The position numbers and the translations under genes were made by a program. Below, one piece after another: positions 1-8,329 of a DNA stretch of 64,000 nt (its first letter is position 1; each line of letters starts with the position of its first letter). The DNA comes from an uncultured Clostridium sp. (GTDB lineage Bacteria; Bacillota; Clostridia; Lachnospirales; Lachnospiraceae), in contig CANRZB010000009.1 of assembly GCA_947644195.1 (NCBI GenBank), positions 28,002 through 92,001 of the forward strand, written 5' to 3'. Below the pieces are notes generated by a model. It saw nothing but the letters and a program-made list of their open reading frames with translations, did not search any database and had not been told where the DNA came from.

Positions 1-1914
1 ATTGACAAGGCGATTGAGATCGGTATGGGTAAGCGTACCAATACGATCCTGCAGTCTGCTTTCTTCAAACTGGCAGACGTTATGCCAATTGACCAGGCAG
101 TAGAATATATGAAAGAAGCTGCAAAGAAATCTTACTCCAAGAAAGGTGATGCCGTTGTAGAGATGAACTACAAGGCAATTGATGCCGGTGTAGACGCTGT
201 ACACAAGGTTGAGGTTCCAGATTCTTGGAAGAATCCGGCTCCAGATGCTCCTGCAAAGGAATTAGAGGGCCGTCCAGAGGTTGTGAAGTTAGTCAAAGAT
301 CTGTTAGAGCCAATCTCCAAGATGGATGGAGACAGCTTGCCGGTATCTGCTTTTGCAGAAAATCCAGATGGACAGTTCGAGACCGGTGCTTCCGCATATG
401 AAAAACGTGGAACAGCCGTAACCGTTCCGGTATGGGATCCGGACACTTGTATCCAGTGTAACAACTGTGCTTTTGTATGTTCCCATGCTACCATCCGTCC
501 ATTCCTGTTATCCGAGGATGAGGTAAAGGCAGCTCCAGAGCAGACTAAGATGGCAGATACCAAGCCAAAGGCTGGAGAATATAAGTTTACAATGAGCGTA
601 TCTCCGTTAGACTGTATGGGATGCGGCGAGTGTATTACCGTATGTCCAAAGGCAGAAGAGGGCGCTATCAAGATGGTGCCGCAGGAGTCTCAGTCTGAGC
701 AGCAGCCAGTCTTCGATTATTTAGTAGCAAACGTAGGAAAGAAAGACAGTGGATTTGCAGATACCACACCAAAGGGCAGCCAGTTCAATCAGCCACTGCT
801 GGAGTTCTCCGGTTCCTGTGCAGGTTGTGCCGAGACTTCCTATGCGAGACTGGTAACCCAGTTGTTCGGTGAGCAGATGTATATTTCCAATGCGACCGGA
901 TGTTCCTCTATCTGGGGTAACCCGGCTGCTACTTCACCATATACGGTAAACAAAGATTCCGGCAAAGGTCCGGCTTGGTCTAACTCCTTATTTGAGGACA
1001 ATGCTGAGCATGGTCTGGGAATGCATGTGGGCCAGAAGTATCTCCGTGAACAGGCAATTGAGATCTTAGAGGAGCTTGCAGCATCGGAGGAAGCATCCGC
1101 AGAGGTCAAAGAGGCGATTGCGAAATATTTGGAGACCAAGAATGATACCAAAGCAAATGTAGAGCCAACCAAGGCGTTGATTGCAGCATTAGAGAAATGT
1201 GGCTGTGAGAAAGCAAAAGCAGTGCTGGCGAAGAAAGATTACCTCTCCAAGAAATCTGTATGGATTTTCGGTGGTGACGGTTGGGCATATGATATCGGTT
1301 TCGGCGGATTAGATCATGTTCTGGCATCCGGTGAGGATGTAAATGTTATGGTATTCGATACCGAGATGTACTCCAATACCGGCGGACAGGCGTCAAAGGC
1401 TTCCAATATCGGTGAAGTTTGTCAGTTCGCAGCTGCTGGTAAGGAAATCGGCAAGAAATCCCTGGCAGAAATCGCTATGAGCTATGGTTATGTCTATGTT
1501 GCACAGATCGCATTGGGTGCGAACCCAGCACAGGCGGTCAAGGCAATTGCAGAGGCAGAGGCTTATCCGGGACCATCTTTGATTATCGGTTATGCGCCAT
1601 GTGAGTTGCACGGAATTGCCAAGGGTGGTATGAACCACTGCCAGGATGAGATGAAGAAAGCTGTAAAAGCTGGTTACTGGAACCTCTTCTCCTTCAATCC
1701 TGCATTAAAGGCAGAGGGCAAGAATCCATTTACCTTTGCTTCTGAGAAGCAGACAGACTTTGAGGGTTATCAGGACTTCTTAAATAACGAAGCTCGTTAC
1801 ACCCGTCTGATTAAGCCGTTCCCAGAGCGTGCAGAGAAGTTGTTCAAGGAATCAGAGGAAGCTGCTAAGGCTCGTTTTGAGCACTTACAGAAGTTAGTGG
1901 AACTTTATAAATAA
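1..1914 (+). CDS. nifJ: pyruvate:ferredoxin (flavodoxin) oxidoreductase, C-terminal part
   Basis: Oxidises pyruvate with CoA to acetyl-CoA and CO2 and passes electrons to ferredoxin; a cytoplasmic central enzyme of clostridial fermentation. The reading frame is open at base 1, so the N-terminal pyruvate-binding domains lie outside the window. Visible in order are two 4Fe-4S motifs (CIQCNNCAFVC near base 450 and CMGCGECITVCPK near base 615), the CAGCAET segment near base 820 that contributes to the third cluster, and the TPP-binding stretch with GDGWAYDIG and NTGGQ (bases 1270-1390). About 637 residues are present of the usual 1170-1190. It is followed by a hairpin terminator. The ackA gene further on belongs to the same acetyl-CoA to acetate route, but no pta is seen here. 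Confidence 0.97.
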   Translation: MDKAIEIGMGKRTNTILQSAFFKLADVMPIDQAVEYMKEAAKKSYSKKGDAVVEMNYKAIDAGVDAVHKVEVPDSWKNPAPDAPAKELEGRPEVVKLVKDLLEPISKMDGDSLPVSAFAENPDGQFETGASAYEKRGTAVTVPVWDPDTCIQCNNCAFVCSHATIRPFLLSEDEVKAAPEQTKMADTKPKAGEYKFTMSVSPLDCMGCGECITVCPKAEEGAIKMVPQESQSEQQPVFDYLVANVGKKDSGFADTTPKGSQFNQPLLEFSGSCAGCAETSYARLVTQLFGEQMYISNATGCSSIWGNPAATSPYTVNKDSGKGPAWSNSLFEDNAEHGLGMHVGQKYLREQAIEILEELAASEEASAEVKEAIAKYLETKNDTKANVEPTKALIAALEKCGCEKAKAVLAKKDYLSKKSVWIFGGDGWAYDIGFGGLDHVLASGEDVNVMVFDTEMYSNTGGQASKASNIGEVCQFAAAGKEIGKKSLAEIAMSYGYVYVAQIALGANPAQAVKAIAEAEAYPGPSLIIGYAPCELHGIAKGGMNHCQDEMKKAVKAGYWNLFSFNPALKAEGKNPFTFASEKQTDFEGYQDFLNNEARYTRLIKPFPERAEKLFKESEEAAKARFEHLQKLVELYK

Positions 1915-2041
1915 GAATCCAAATGTCTGGATTTAAGTAGATTAGTACATGAAATCGGCATTGCTTAATATATTTTATGTATCAGACAGCATAGCCGTGT
2001 ACGGAAGATAATCTGCAGCATGGCAGTAGGATTTGACAGAG

Positions 2042-2090
2042 ATCGCCATAAAATAGATTGTAGAATCTGTTTTATGGCGATATTCTTTTG
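2042..2090 (+). terminator. intrinsic terminator after nifJ
   Basis: An 18-bp stem (2042-2059 with 2064-2081, one G-U pair, loop GTAG) is followed by ATTCTTTT. It lies about 130 bases after the nifJ stop and no gene intervenes, so it probably ends the nifJ transcript. Confidence 0.8.
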
Positions 2091-2120
2091 TTGGAAGCTT
2101 GTTGTTGAACGTGGTATATT
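2091..2120 (+). promoter_or_regulatory. putative sigma-A promoter of the Ig-like surface protein
   Basis: TTGGAA (2091-2096), an 18-base spacer and TATATT (2115-2120). It lies just after the nifJ terminator and about 75 bases before the start at 2197. Match to consensus is moderate. Confidence 0.45.
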
Positions 2121-2196
2121 ATAGTGTTGGACGATATCACATTAATATGATATGATAGTAAAGTATCTATTTAACCAGATGAAAGGAGATTACGAG

Positions 2197-4281
2197 ATGA
2201 AAAGAAAACTCAAAACATTGGGTCTGGTTCTCTTGGCATTTACCTTGACGACTGCGGTAGGCGTGTCTGTACATACGGAAACGGCTTCTGCTGCCAAGAA
2301 AGTAAACGCAAAAAAACTGAAACTCAAGAAGAAAAAATTATCCATGAAAGTGGGTGATAAGAAGACTTTAAAAGTGACCGTTAAGCCAAAGAAGGCTACC
2401 TTAAAATGGAAATCTAACAAGAAAAAGATTGCCACGGTTTCTAAAAAAGGTGTGGTTAAGGCAAAGAAAAAGGGTACTGCCACGATTACCGTTACTTCCG
2501 GTAAGAAGAAAGCAACCTGTAAAATTACCGTGAAAGCATTGTATAACGTAAAAGCGGTTGAGGTTGTGAACTCCAAGGTCGTACGTGTGACTTTGAATAA
2601 GGCAAAGAAGCTGGGAATCAATGACTTTGCGTTAGCCAAAAAGTCATCTGCAGATGCCAAAAATATGAAAACGCTGACTGTGGCATCGGTAAATAACTCT
2701 AAGAATAAGGTCTATGATCTGATCTTAGCAAAAAATTATGATGCAGAATATGATGATAATGAAATCAATGATGAAGATTATGTATCCGTTACCATCAAAA
2801 AGTTAAACGGGCTCAAGACAAAAGAAACCATTTATTACGCTTCAGCCGTGCCAAAAAATAGCTATCTTGGCGGAAAAACCGGAAGCATTATTCATGAGAA
2901 TATCTATTTCTCCACGACGTACAAAGGGTATCTCTCCAGTGTGAAGGTGACCGGCCTGCCGGCAGGATTAAAGGCAGAAGCGCATAATCAGTTTGTTACG
3001 ATCAAAGGAATCCCAACTGCTGTCTCAAATGGAGCACAGGCAACGATCACGGCAAAGGATGAATTAGGAAAAGCCCTGACACAGAAGGTTTTATTCTATA
3101 TTGGTAGTGACACTCAAATTGTAAGCTATATTCCAGCAGAAGGAAGAACGATTCTGGCGAACAATGATAGTTCAGAATATTTTAGAGTTCGTTCCTATGG
3201 TGGTTCAGGAAGTTATCAGTATTCCCTGGTAAATAATACGAATAAATTTATCTCCATTGATGAGGATGCAGATATACGTTTTGCTTCTGGAATCTATAAT
3301 GATGCAGGTGTGCGTGAATTTCTTCCGGCGGGAAGATATAGTGTTGCTTATTCTGTAGCGGATAGCAATAATACAAACATTACCACCCGTGGTTCTTTGG
3401 ATGTCATCGCTGTCAATGGTGTGAAGTTATCTGGTAGTGTGGTAGCTAGTGATAATTCACCGGTTGGCCATGCGGAAGTATCCATGAGCTTCAAAGATGT
3501 AAACCACACATTCTATAGCAATTATTTGAATGATTATACCTTGTCAGAAGAACAGACAGATTCTGTGACGAAGCAGAAACGGAGCAAGGGAAGTTATGAA
3601 CTAGTGGTATATCCTTCTCAGGTATACACGTTGGAAGCGGATCTCGATGGTGCAAAAAGTGGTGTGGTGAATTTCAATCCAGGTACTGCAAACCAGGTGC
3701 GGAATTTTATACTCCCAATATATAAGGTTGTTTTTGCATCCAATGTGGTTGATGTTAAGAAGTTGGATTTTGATATTATAGGTGTCGACGGGGAAGGTAG
3801 TAAGTATTATTCCGAAGATGCCGCTTACCTGAAAAAAGGCAGCTATATTGTTAATGATACCGATTATATTAACGTGGAAAATGGATTCACCACTACAACA
3901 ACGAATTATCAAATATCAGCAAACTTTACTGTAAGCGGAAATATGACGGTAAATCTTGGGGTTACAAAAGTGGATGAAACGGTTTCCAGTGAAATTAATT
4001 CTACACCGTTAGAGATCGGAAGCAATTCTGTGGCGCGTTATTCCTATTACAAATTTGTTCCAGAGGAAGACGGACAGTATATTTTTGCCGCTGACCAGAA
4101 AATTAACGTCTATGTTTATGATATGAATAAGGTTATGTTGAAATCATGCATTGCAGAGGAAAAAGAAGGCGGGTATGAGGCAATTACCAATGAGTTAAAG
4201 AAAGGAACGGAGTATGTAATTGGATTTAGCGATTCCGGTTCTGTACAGCTCAGTAAATATGTGCCAGCTCCGGCAGAATAA
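2197..4281 (+). CDS. secreted Ig-like (Big_2) domain protein with PPC-like C-terminus
   Basis: Predicted secreted 694-aa protein of unknown function, probably cell-surface or wall-associated. The start at 2197 is chosen because AAAGGAG lies 8 bases upstream; an upstream ATG at 2152 has no such site. The first 32 residues form a signal peptide (KRK, hydrophobic core, then ASA-AKK). Residues about 35-120 are extremely lysine-rich and match a bacterial Ig-like group 2 domain with the typical KIATVSKKGVVKAKKKGTATI pattern. The middle is beta-rich and Thr/Ser/Asn-rich. The last 80 residues (SYYKFVPEEDGQYIF onward) resemble a bacterial pre-peptidase C-terminal domain. No sortase motif or transmembrane anchor is visible. 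It is monocistronic, between its own promoter and a convergent terminator. Confidence 0.85.
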   Translation: MKRKLKTLGLVLLAFTLTTAVGVSVHTETASAAKKVNAKKLKLKKKKLSMKVGDKKTLKVTVKPKKATLKWKSNKKKIATVSKKGVVKAKKKGTATITVTSGKKKATCKITVKALYNVKAVEVVNSKVVRVTLNKAKKLGINDFALAKKSSADAKNMKTLTVASVNNSKNKVYDLILAKNYDAEYDDNEINDEDYVSVTIKKLNGLKTKETIYYASAVPKNSYLGGKTGSIIHENIYFSTTYKGYLSSVKVTGLPAGLKAEAHNQFVTIKGIPTAVSNGAQATITAKDELGKALTQKVLFYIGSDTQIVSYIPAEGRTILANNDSSEYFRVRSYGGSGSYQYSLVNNTNKFISIDEDADIRFASGIYNDAGVREFLPAGRYSVAYSVADSNNTNITTRGSLDVIAVNGVKLSGSVVASDNSPVGHAEVSMSFKDVNHTFYSNYLNDYTLSEEQTDSVTKQKRSKGSYELVVYPSQVYTLEADLDGAKSGVVNFNPGTANQVRNFILPIYKVVFASNVVDVKKLDFDIIGVDGEGSKYYSEDAAYLKKGSYIVNDTDYINVENGFTTTTTNYQISANFTVSGNMTVNLGVTKVDETVSSEINSTPLEIGSNSVARYSYYKFVPEEDGQYIFAADQKINVYVYDMNKVMLKSCIAEEKEGGYEAITNELKKGTEYVIGFSDSGSVQLSKYVPAPAE

Positions 4282-4370
4282 AGTAGAGTATGGCATACGC
4301 GTTTTGCTTGCCTAGGTAATGCTAAAAAGTAGAAAAATGAATCGCTATGCGTTTCATTCATAGAACTAAA

Positions 4371-4415
4371 AAGAGAAGACACGGTACATGGTTGTGCTGT
4401 GTCTTCTCTTTTTAT
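4371..4415. terminator. bidirectional terminator between convergent genes
   Basis: A 12-bp stem, AAGAGAAGACAC (4371-4382) with GTGTCTTCTCTT (4399-4410), is flanked by A-rich sequence on the left and TTT on the right. It can terminate both the + strand Ig-like gene and the - strand tmcAL gene. Confidence 0.8.
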
Positions 4416-4454
4416 CTGATAGACGAGCGGAACTGTGAGTTTATTCCTTCAGGA

Positions 4455-5669
4455 TCAGTGGTCTGATGCAGCGATACAGGGACTGCTGTGGAAATCGTCT
4501 GGTAAATGGGTGCCTGGATATTTACGTTGGATCAGATAACGGTACAGATCATGGGCAAACAGATCCGCAGATAGCTGTTGTCTGGCCTCAGGTGTATGAA
4601 GAACCTTTTCTTGGTCCGCCACTTTCGTTAAGATTGGAATTGCGGTTGTGAAACGTAAAAGCGCACTGTGGGATGGATGAAAACCAAGCAGTCTGGCGTA
4701 GGATGCATAGGTTCCTGCAGGATGTAGATCCAGTAACAGATGCAGCAAAACTCGTTGAATTCTGGTGTGTGTTACCTGTTTTGTCTTGAGAAGTTCAGTA
4801 AACTGGGAAAATGTTTGGTAATAAGGAAGCTGCTTCTGGATTCGATTCCAGAGTTCGGGGGTCATGTCGCAGATCGTGTATGCATCCTCACCCATACTGC
4901 GAAGTTTGTAGTATAGCAGATCGGACAAATCATCATCCGTGAGAGGGAAACGAGCTATGTGTTTGTTTAGTATACTTCGGGTGCTTGTCGGAATTCCCTG
5001 TAAAGGTAGAATCCCTGTTTTTGCATAATAAGAACGTATTGCAGAGGCCGATGGATATTCCTGCTCCATGGAGATATCATGATATGCGCCCCCCTGTCTT
5101 GGAATAATGAAAGCTTTCATGGAACTATTCAGGCGGCGGAGCGCTTTGAGGTATTCTATGCCGAGAATATTGTTGGGATCGTTAAGCAGGCCCGGATGCG
5201 CTTCGATTAGCTCAGGAAATGTTAGAGCCAGTATTTCAGCTCTGGCGGCCGGATAGGTCATCCCATGAGATAATCGTATCTGTATTTGCTCCTGGATGTG
5301 CGATTCCTGAGTGACAAGAAAGTCTGCAAGAGTAGATAACGCTTCTAGATTGCTACATTCACATCCAAAACAGATCCCGTCCACAAATCCTAATTGATGC
5401 AGGAGACTAATACCTCCCAGGGCAAAGCCTTCGGCACTGGCAGTAGCAAAATGTACTGGCAGTTCAAAGACCAGATCGGCTCCTCCGGCTAATGCCATTT
5501 CCGTGCGCAGGAATTTGTCCGTCCATGCCGGACCTCCCCGTTGGATAAAATCGCCGCTCATCACGACAACGATATGTTCCGCACCAGTACACCTGCGGAT
5601 CTCCCGGATCTGATATTCGTGTCCGCGGTGGAAAGGATTGTATTCTGCAATGATTCCGACTGTTTTCAT
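4455..5669 (-). CDS. tmcAL: tRNA(Met) cytidine acetate ligase (TmcAL)
   Basis: Uses ATP and free acetate to make N4-acetylcytidine at the wobble base of elongator tRNA-Met. The 404-aa protein begins MKTVGIIAEYNPFHRGHEYQI, with the nucleotidyltransferase HxGH motif (HRGH, residues 14-17), then VVVMSGDFIQRGGPA. Length and sequence are typical of the YlbM/DUF795 family. The ATG has an AAGGGGGATC ribosome binding site. It diverges from ackA, whose product makes acetate, the substrate of this enzyme. Their promoters overlap, so coordinated control is plausible but is inference. Confidence 0.93.
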   Translation of the reverse strand: MKTVGIIAEYNPFHRGHEYQIREIRRCTGAEHIVVVMSGDFIQRGGPAWTDKFLRTEMALAGGADLVFELPVHFATASAEGFALGGISLLHQLGFVDGICFGCECSNLEALSTLADFLVTQESHIQEQIQIRLSHGMTYPAARAEILALTFPELIEAHPGLLNDPNNILGIEYLKALRRLNSSMKAFIIPRQGGAYHDISMEQEYPSASAIRSYYAKTGILPLQGIPTSTRSILNKHIARFPLTDDDLSDLLYYKLRSMGEDAYTICDMTPELWNRIQKQLPYYQTFSQFTELLKTKQVTHTRIQRVLLHLLLDLHPAGTYASYARLLGFHPSHSALLRFTTAIPILTKVADQEKVLHTPEARQQLSADLFAHDLYRYLIQRKYPGTHLPDDFHSSPCIAASDH

Positions 5670-5807
5670 GGAGATCCCCCTTTGTGTGATTGTGTAATGA
5701 AGCGCGCTGTGTTCTTTCCTTTTGAAGTTTTCTGAAAAAATATTTCCTTATCTTGAAAAGGAATCCTTTTGTCCATTCGGGAGCAAAAAGATACAATTCT
5801 GACACTA

Positions 5808-5836
5808 ATGATACTAGACAAAGAAAAATCAATCAA
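5808..5836 (-). promoter_or_regulatory. tmcAL promoter
   Basis: On the minus strand TTGATT (5831-5836), a 17-base spacer and TATCAT (5808-5813). It overlaps the opposing ackA promoter. Confidence 0.55.
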
Positions 5837-5843
5837 GTATACT
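5815..5843 (+). promoter_or_regulatory. ackA promoter
   Basis: TAGACA (5815-5820), a 17-base spacer and TATACT (5838-5843), giving a leader of about 125 bases before the ackA start at 5975. The element is interleaved with the divergent tmcAL promoter. The rest of the 305-base intergenic region shows no other feature. Confidence 0.55.
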
Positions 5844-5974
5844 TTTAACTAGTGCATCCAACGGGATCTGTGCGGATCGGAGATTTCGTTTGTGCCGAAA
5901 TGAAATATCCCTGTCCGTTTTATGATATTATGTTGGCAGGAGTACTATTGTTTAACAGTTTGGAGGAAGCCAAG

Positions 5975-7159
5975 ATGAAGATTTTAGTTGTTAATTGTGG
6001 TAGTTCGTCCCTGAAGTTCCAGTTAATTGATTCGGAGACCGAGGCTGTCAGTGCATCCGGTATGTGTGAGAGAATTGGTCTGGATGGTGCGTTAACCTAC
6101 AAGAAAGGTGGAGAGAAGCACGAGAGGACGTTAGATCTGCCGGATCATTCCGTGGCGATTCAGGTGGTGTTAGATACGTTATTAGATAAAGAGATTGGTG
6201 TATTGGAATCTTTGGAGGAAATTCAGGCAGTGGGCCACCGGGTGGTACATGGCGGAGAGAAATTTTCTTCTTCTGTCATTATTACCGAGGAGGTACTGCA
6301 ACAGATTGAATCCTGCAATGATTTGGCACCACTGCATAATCCGGCGAATTTGCTGGGGGTTCGTGCCTGCCAGAAAGTCATGCCCGGTGTGCCGAATGTG
6401 GCGGTATTTGACACGGCATTTCATCAGACCATGCCCAAAAAGGCATATCTCTATGGATTACCGAAAGAGTATTATGAGAAATATGGGGTTCGCCGATACG
6501 GTTTTCATGGCACCAGCCATAGTTATGTGTCTGCAAGATTAGCAGAGTTAGCGGGGCTGGACCTTCACAATTCCAAAATGATTATCTGCCATATTGGCAG
6601 TGGCGCCAGTATCTCCGCGATTAAAAATGGACAAAGTGTGGATACAAGCATGGGAATGACGCCGTTAGAGGGTCTGTTGATGGGAACCCGTTCCGGGGAT
6701 ATTGATCCGGCGATCATGGAATATATTTGTAATAAGGAGAATTTGTCGGTGCAGGAGTTTACGGAAATCCTGAATAAAAAATCCGGTGCACTCGGGTTAT
6801 CCGGGATATCAAATGATTATCGGGATTTGATGGCTGCTGTGGAAGAGGGGAATGAGGATGCGAAGAATACGATAGATGTAATGATCTACCGCATATTGAA
6901 ATATATTGGCGCCTACTATTTAGCGCTGGGTGGAGTGGATGCCATTGCTCTGACCGCTGGAGTAGGTGAAAATAATATAAAACTTCGTCAGAGAATTCTG
7001 GATGGTCTGGAGGCAATCGGTGTTGTGCTCGATCCGACTGCCAATACGACACAGGGGGAAGAGGCATTATTGACAAAACCCGAGAGTAAAGTAGCTGTTT
7101 GGGTGGTGCCGACCAATGAGGAACTTGCCATTGCACGGGAGACAGCGCAGTTATTGTAG
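5975..7159 (+). CDS. ackA: acetate kinase
   Basis: Converts acetyl phosphate and ADP to acetate and ATP, the substrate-level phosphorylation step of acetate fermentation. The 394-aa protein starts MKILVVNCGSSSLKF, the conserved phosphate-binding opening, and has GHRVVHGG, YGFHGTSH and GMTPLEGLLMGTRSGDIDP, all acetate kinase signatures. Start 5975 is set by TGGAGG 8 bases upstream; a longer open frame from 5852 would cross the predicted promoter region and has no ribosome site. No phosphotransacetylase gene is adjacent. It is separated from rpmF by that gene's own consensus promoter. Confidence 0.97.
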   Translation: MKILVVNCGSSSLKFQLIDSETEAVSASGMCERIGLDGALTYKKGGEKHERTLDLPDHSVAIQVVLDTLLDKEIGVLESLEEIQAVGHRVVHGGEKFSSSVIITEEVLQQIESCNDLAPLHNPANLLGVRACQKVMPGVPNVAVFDTAFHQTMPKKAYLYGLPKEYYEKYGVRRYGFHGTSHSYVSARLAELAGLDLHNSKMIICHIGSGASISAIKNGQSVDTSMGMTPLEGLLMGTRSGDIDPAIMEYICNKENLSVQEFTEILNKKSGALGLSGISNDYRDLMAAVEEGNEDAKNTIDVMIYRILKYIGAYYLALGGVDAIALTAGVGENNIKLRQRILDGLEAIGVVLDPTANTTQGEEALLTKPESKVAVWVVPTNEELAIARETAQLL

Positions 7160-7267
7160 GAGGTCCGTTAGATTTTACCGAATTAGCATATTTTTTCGGG
7201 GCAGTATGTCGAAGGAACTGTTTTGGAAAAAGGGACTGAATAAATGAGAAGAATTGCAGAAAAATGA

Positions 7268-7296
7268 TTGACAAACTTTGCTACAGTTGATATAAT
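7268..7296 (+). promoter_or_regulatory. consensus sigma-A promoter of rpmF
   Basis: TTGACA (7268-7273), a 17-base spacer and TATAAT (7291-7296): a perfect match to consensus, 50 bases before the rpmF start. This fits a highly expressed ribosomal protein gene. Confidence 0.9.
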
Positions 7297-7345
7297 CGAA
7301 AAAGTGTTGTAAAAAGAGTACAAAATAGATTAGGAGGTGGAACGG

Positions 7346-7528
7346 ATGTCTATTTGTCCTAAGAATAAATCTTCTAAGTCAAGAAGAGATAAGAGAAGAG
7401 CAAACTGGAAAATGTCTGCACCAAATCTGGTAAAATGCAGCAAGTGTGGTGCGTTAATGATGTCACATAGAGTTTGCAAGTCTTGTGGTTCTTATAACAA
7501 GAAAGAGATTCTTGCAGATGCAGAGTAA
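7346..7528 (+). CDS. rpmF: 50S ribosomal protein L32
   Basis: Large ribosomal subunit protein of 60 aa, beginning MSICPKNKSSKSRRDKRRANW. It has the usual basic N-terminus and a zinc-binding pair of CxxC motifs (CSKCG and CKSCG), so it is the zinc-containing form. Start 7346 (ATG) is chosen over an in-frame GTG at 7337 because the AGGAGG site at 7332-7337 overlaps that GTG and is 8 bases from the ATG. The DUF177/YceD gene that often precedes rpmF is absent; the 186-base gap to ackA holds only the promoter. Confidence 0.96.
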   Translation: MSICPKNKSSKSRRDKRRANWKMSAPNLVKCSKCGALMMSHRVCKSCGSYNKKEILADAE

Positions 7529-7573
7529 GCGTGAATTCTGTGATATAGGATTTGGCCGTAGAATGAAACGGAG

Positions 7574-7612
7574 AGCCAATATATCTATGAAAATAGATGT
7601 ATTGGCTTTTTT
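7574..7612 (+). terminator. intrinsic terminator after rpmF
   Basis: A 15-bp stem (7574-7588 with 7593-7607, one G-U) runs into TTTTTT. It ends the monocistronic rpmF transcript. Confidence 0.9.
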
Positions 7613-7652
7613 ACGGAATAGAAAGAAATAAATTCAAAGGATGAGGATAGCG

Positions 7653-8258
7653 ATGGAACAAGAAAAGAAGGTAGGGATACTATTAAAGGCAGTTTACGCT
7701 GGTTTTATGATTGGCATTGGCGGAATGATCTATTTATCCGTGGAAAATAAAATCATAGGAGCTCTGCTGTTCTCTTTTGGACTGTTGACCATAGTGGTTC
7801 AGGGTTTCTATTTGTACACTGGCAAGATTGGCTTTGTTACAAAAATAAAAGAGCTTATGTATATAGGGATCATCATCCTGGGGAATTATGTCGGGACTTT
7901 GTTGGCAGCGGGGATTGCCAGGGCAGCATCTCTGGGAGTTGACAGCACCAAATTAGCGCAGGTAAAATTAGGGAAGGGACCGGGCCAGGTTTTTCTGTTG
8001 TCTGTGTTTTGTGGCGTTTTAATGTACCTGGCAATTGACAGTTACCAAAAGGCAAATCATTTTTTATTTGTGATTGCGCCTGTCATGATCTTTATTCTAT
8101 GTGGGTTTGAACATTCTGTTGCCAACATGTTTTATTTTCATCTGGCGGGTTCGTTTGAACCGAAAACGTTCGGATATCTTGGTCTCATGCTGGTGGGCAA
8201 CGGCGTTGGGGCCTGGGTGTTCAGCCTGGGGACACGGTGGGTACAAAAACAGAAATAG
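7653..8258 (+). CDS. formate/nitrite transporter (FNT) family channel
   Basis: Integral membrane protein of about 201 aa with six hydrophobic segments. Family features are GGMIYL in the first helix, GALLFSFGLLTIVVQGFYLYTGKIG, LGNYVGTLLAAG, CGVLMYLA and the C-terminal CGFEHSVANMFYF with its conserved histidine. Proteins of this family conduct formate, nitrite or similar monovalent anions; in a fermenting anaerobe formate is the likeliest cargo, but the substrate cannot be read from sequence. Start 7653 is preferred over 7641 because GAGG at 7643-7646 is at the right distance. It is shorter than FocA-type proteins (about 280 aa), matching the compact clostridial subgroup. Confidence 0.8.
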   Translation: MEQEKKVGILLKAVYAGFMIGIGGMIYLSVENKIIGALLFSFGLLTIVVQGFYLYTGKIGFVTKIKELMYIGIIILGNYVGTLLAAGIARAASLGVDSTKLAQVKLGKGPGQVFLLSVFCGVLMYLAIDSYQKANHFLFVIAPVMIFILCGFEHSVANMFYFHLAGSFEPKTFGYLGLMLVGNGVGAWVFSLGTRWVQKQK

Positions 8259-8267
8259 TTGGGTCAG

Positions 8268-8295
8268 TTGACAAATGATGGCATTATAGTAAAAT
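8268..8295 (+). promoter_or_regulatory. leuS promoter
   Basis: TTGACA (8268-8273), a 16-base spacer and TAAAAT (8290-8295), directly after the channel gene. The leader is only about 30 bases, too short for a T-box riboswitch. Confidence 0.65.
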
Positions 8296-8329
8296 AAAAG
8301 GAATCATGAGAATGTAGGAGGAAATCACG

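Noticed and set aside
168..671. Long minus-strand open frame opposite nifJ
   Set aside because: The plus frame has unmistakable ferredoxin motifs; the antisense frame has no ribosome site or recognisable domain. The same applies to other long antisense frames opposite htpG, hydE, the kinases and the subtilases.
5852..5974. Upstream extension of acetate kinase
   Set aside because: The open frame continues upstream but begins just past the ackA promoter, lacks a ribosome site, and family members start at MKILVVNCGSSS.
8259..8329. T-box riboswitch before leuS
   Set aside because: Clostridial leuS often has one, but here the promoter leaves only about 30 leader bases and no T-box sequence is present.
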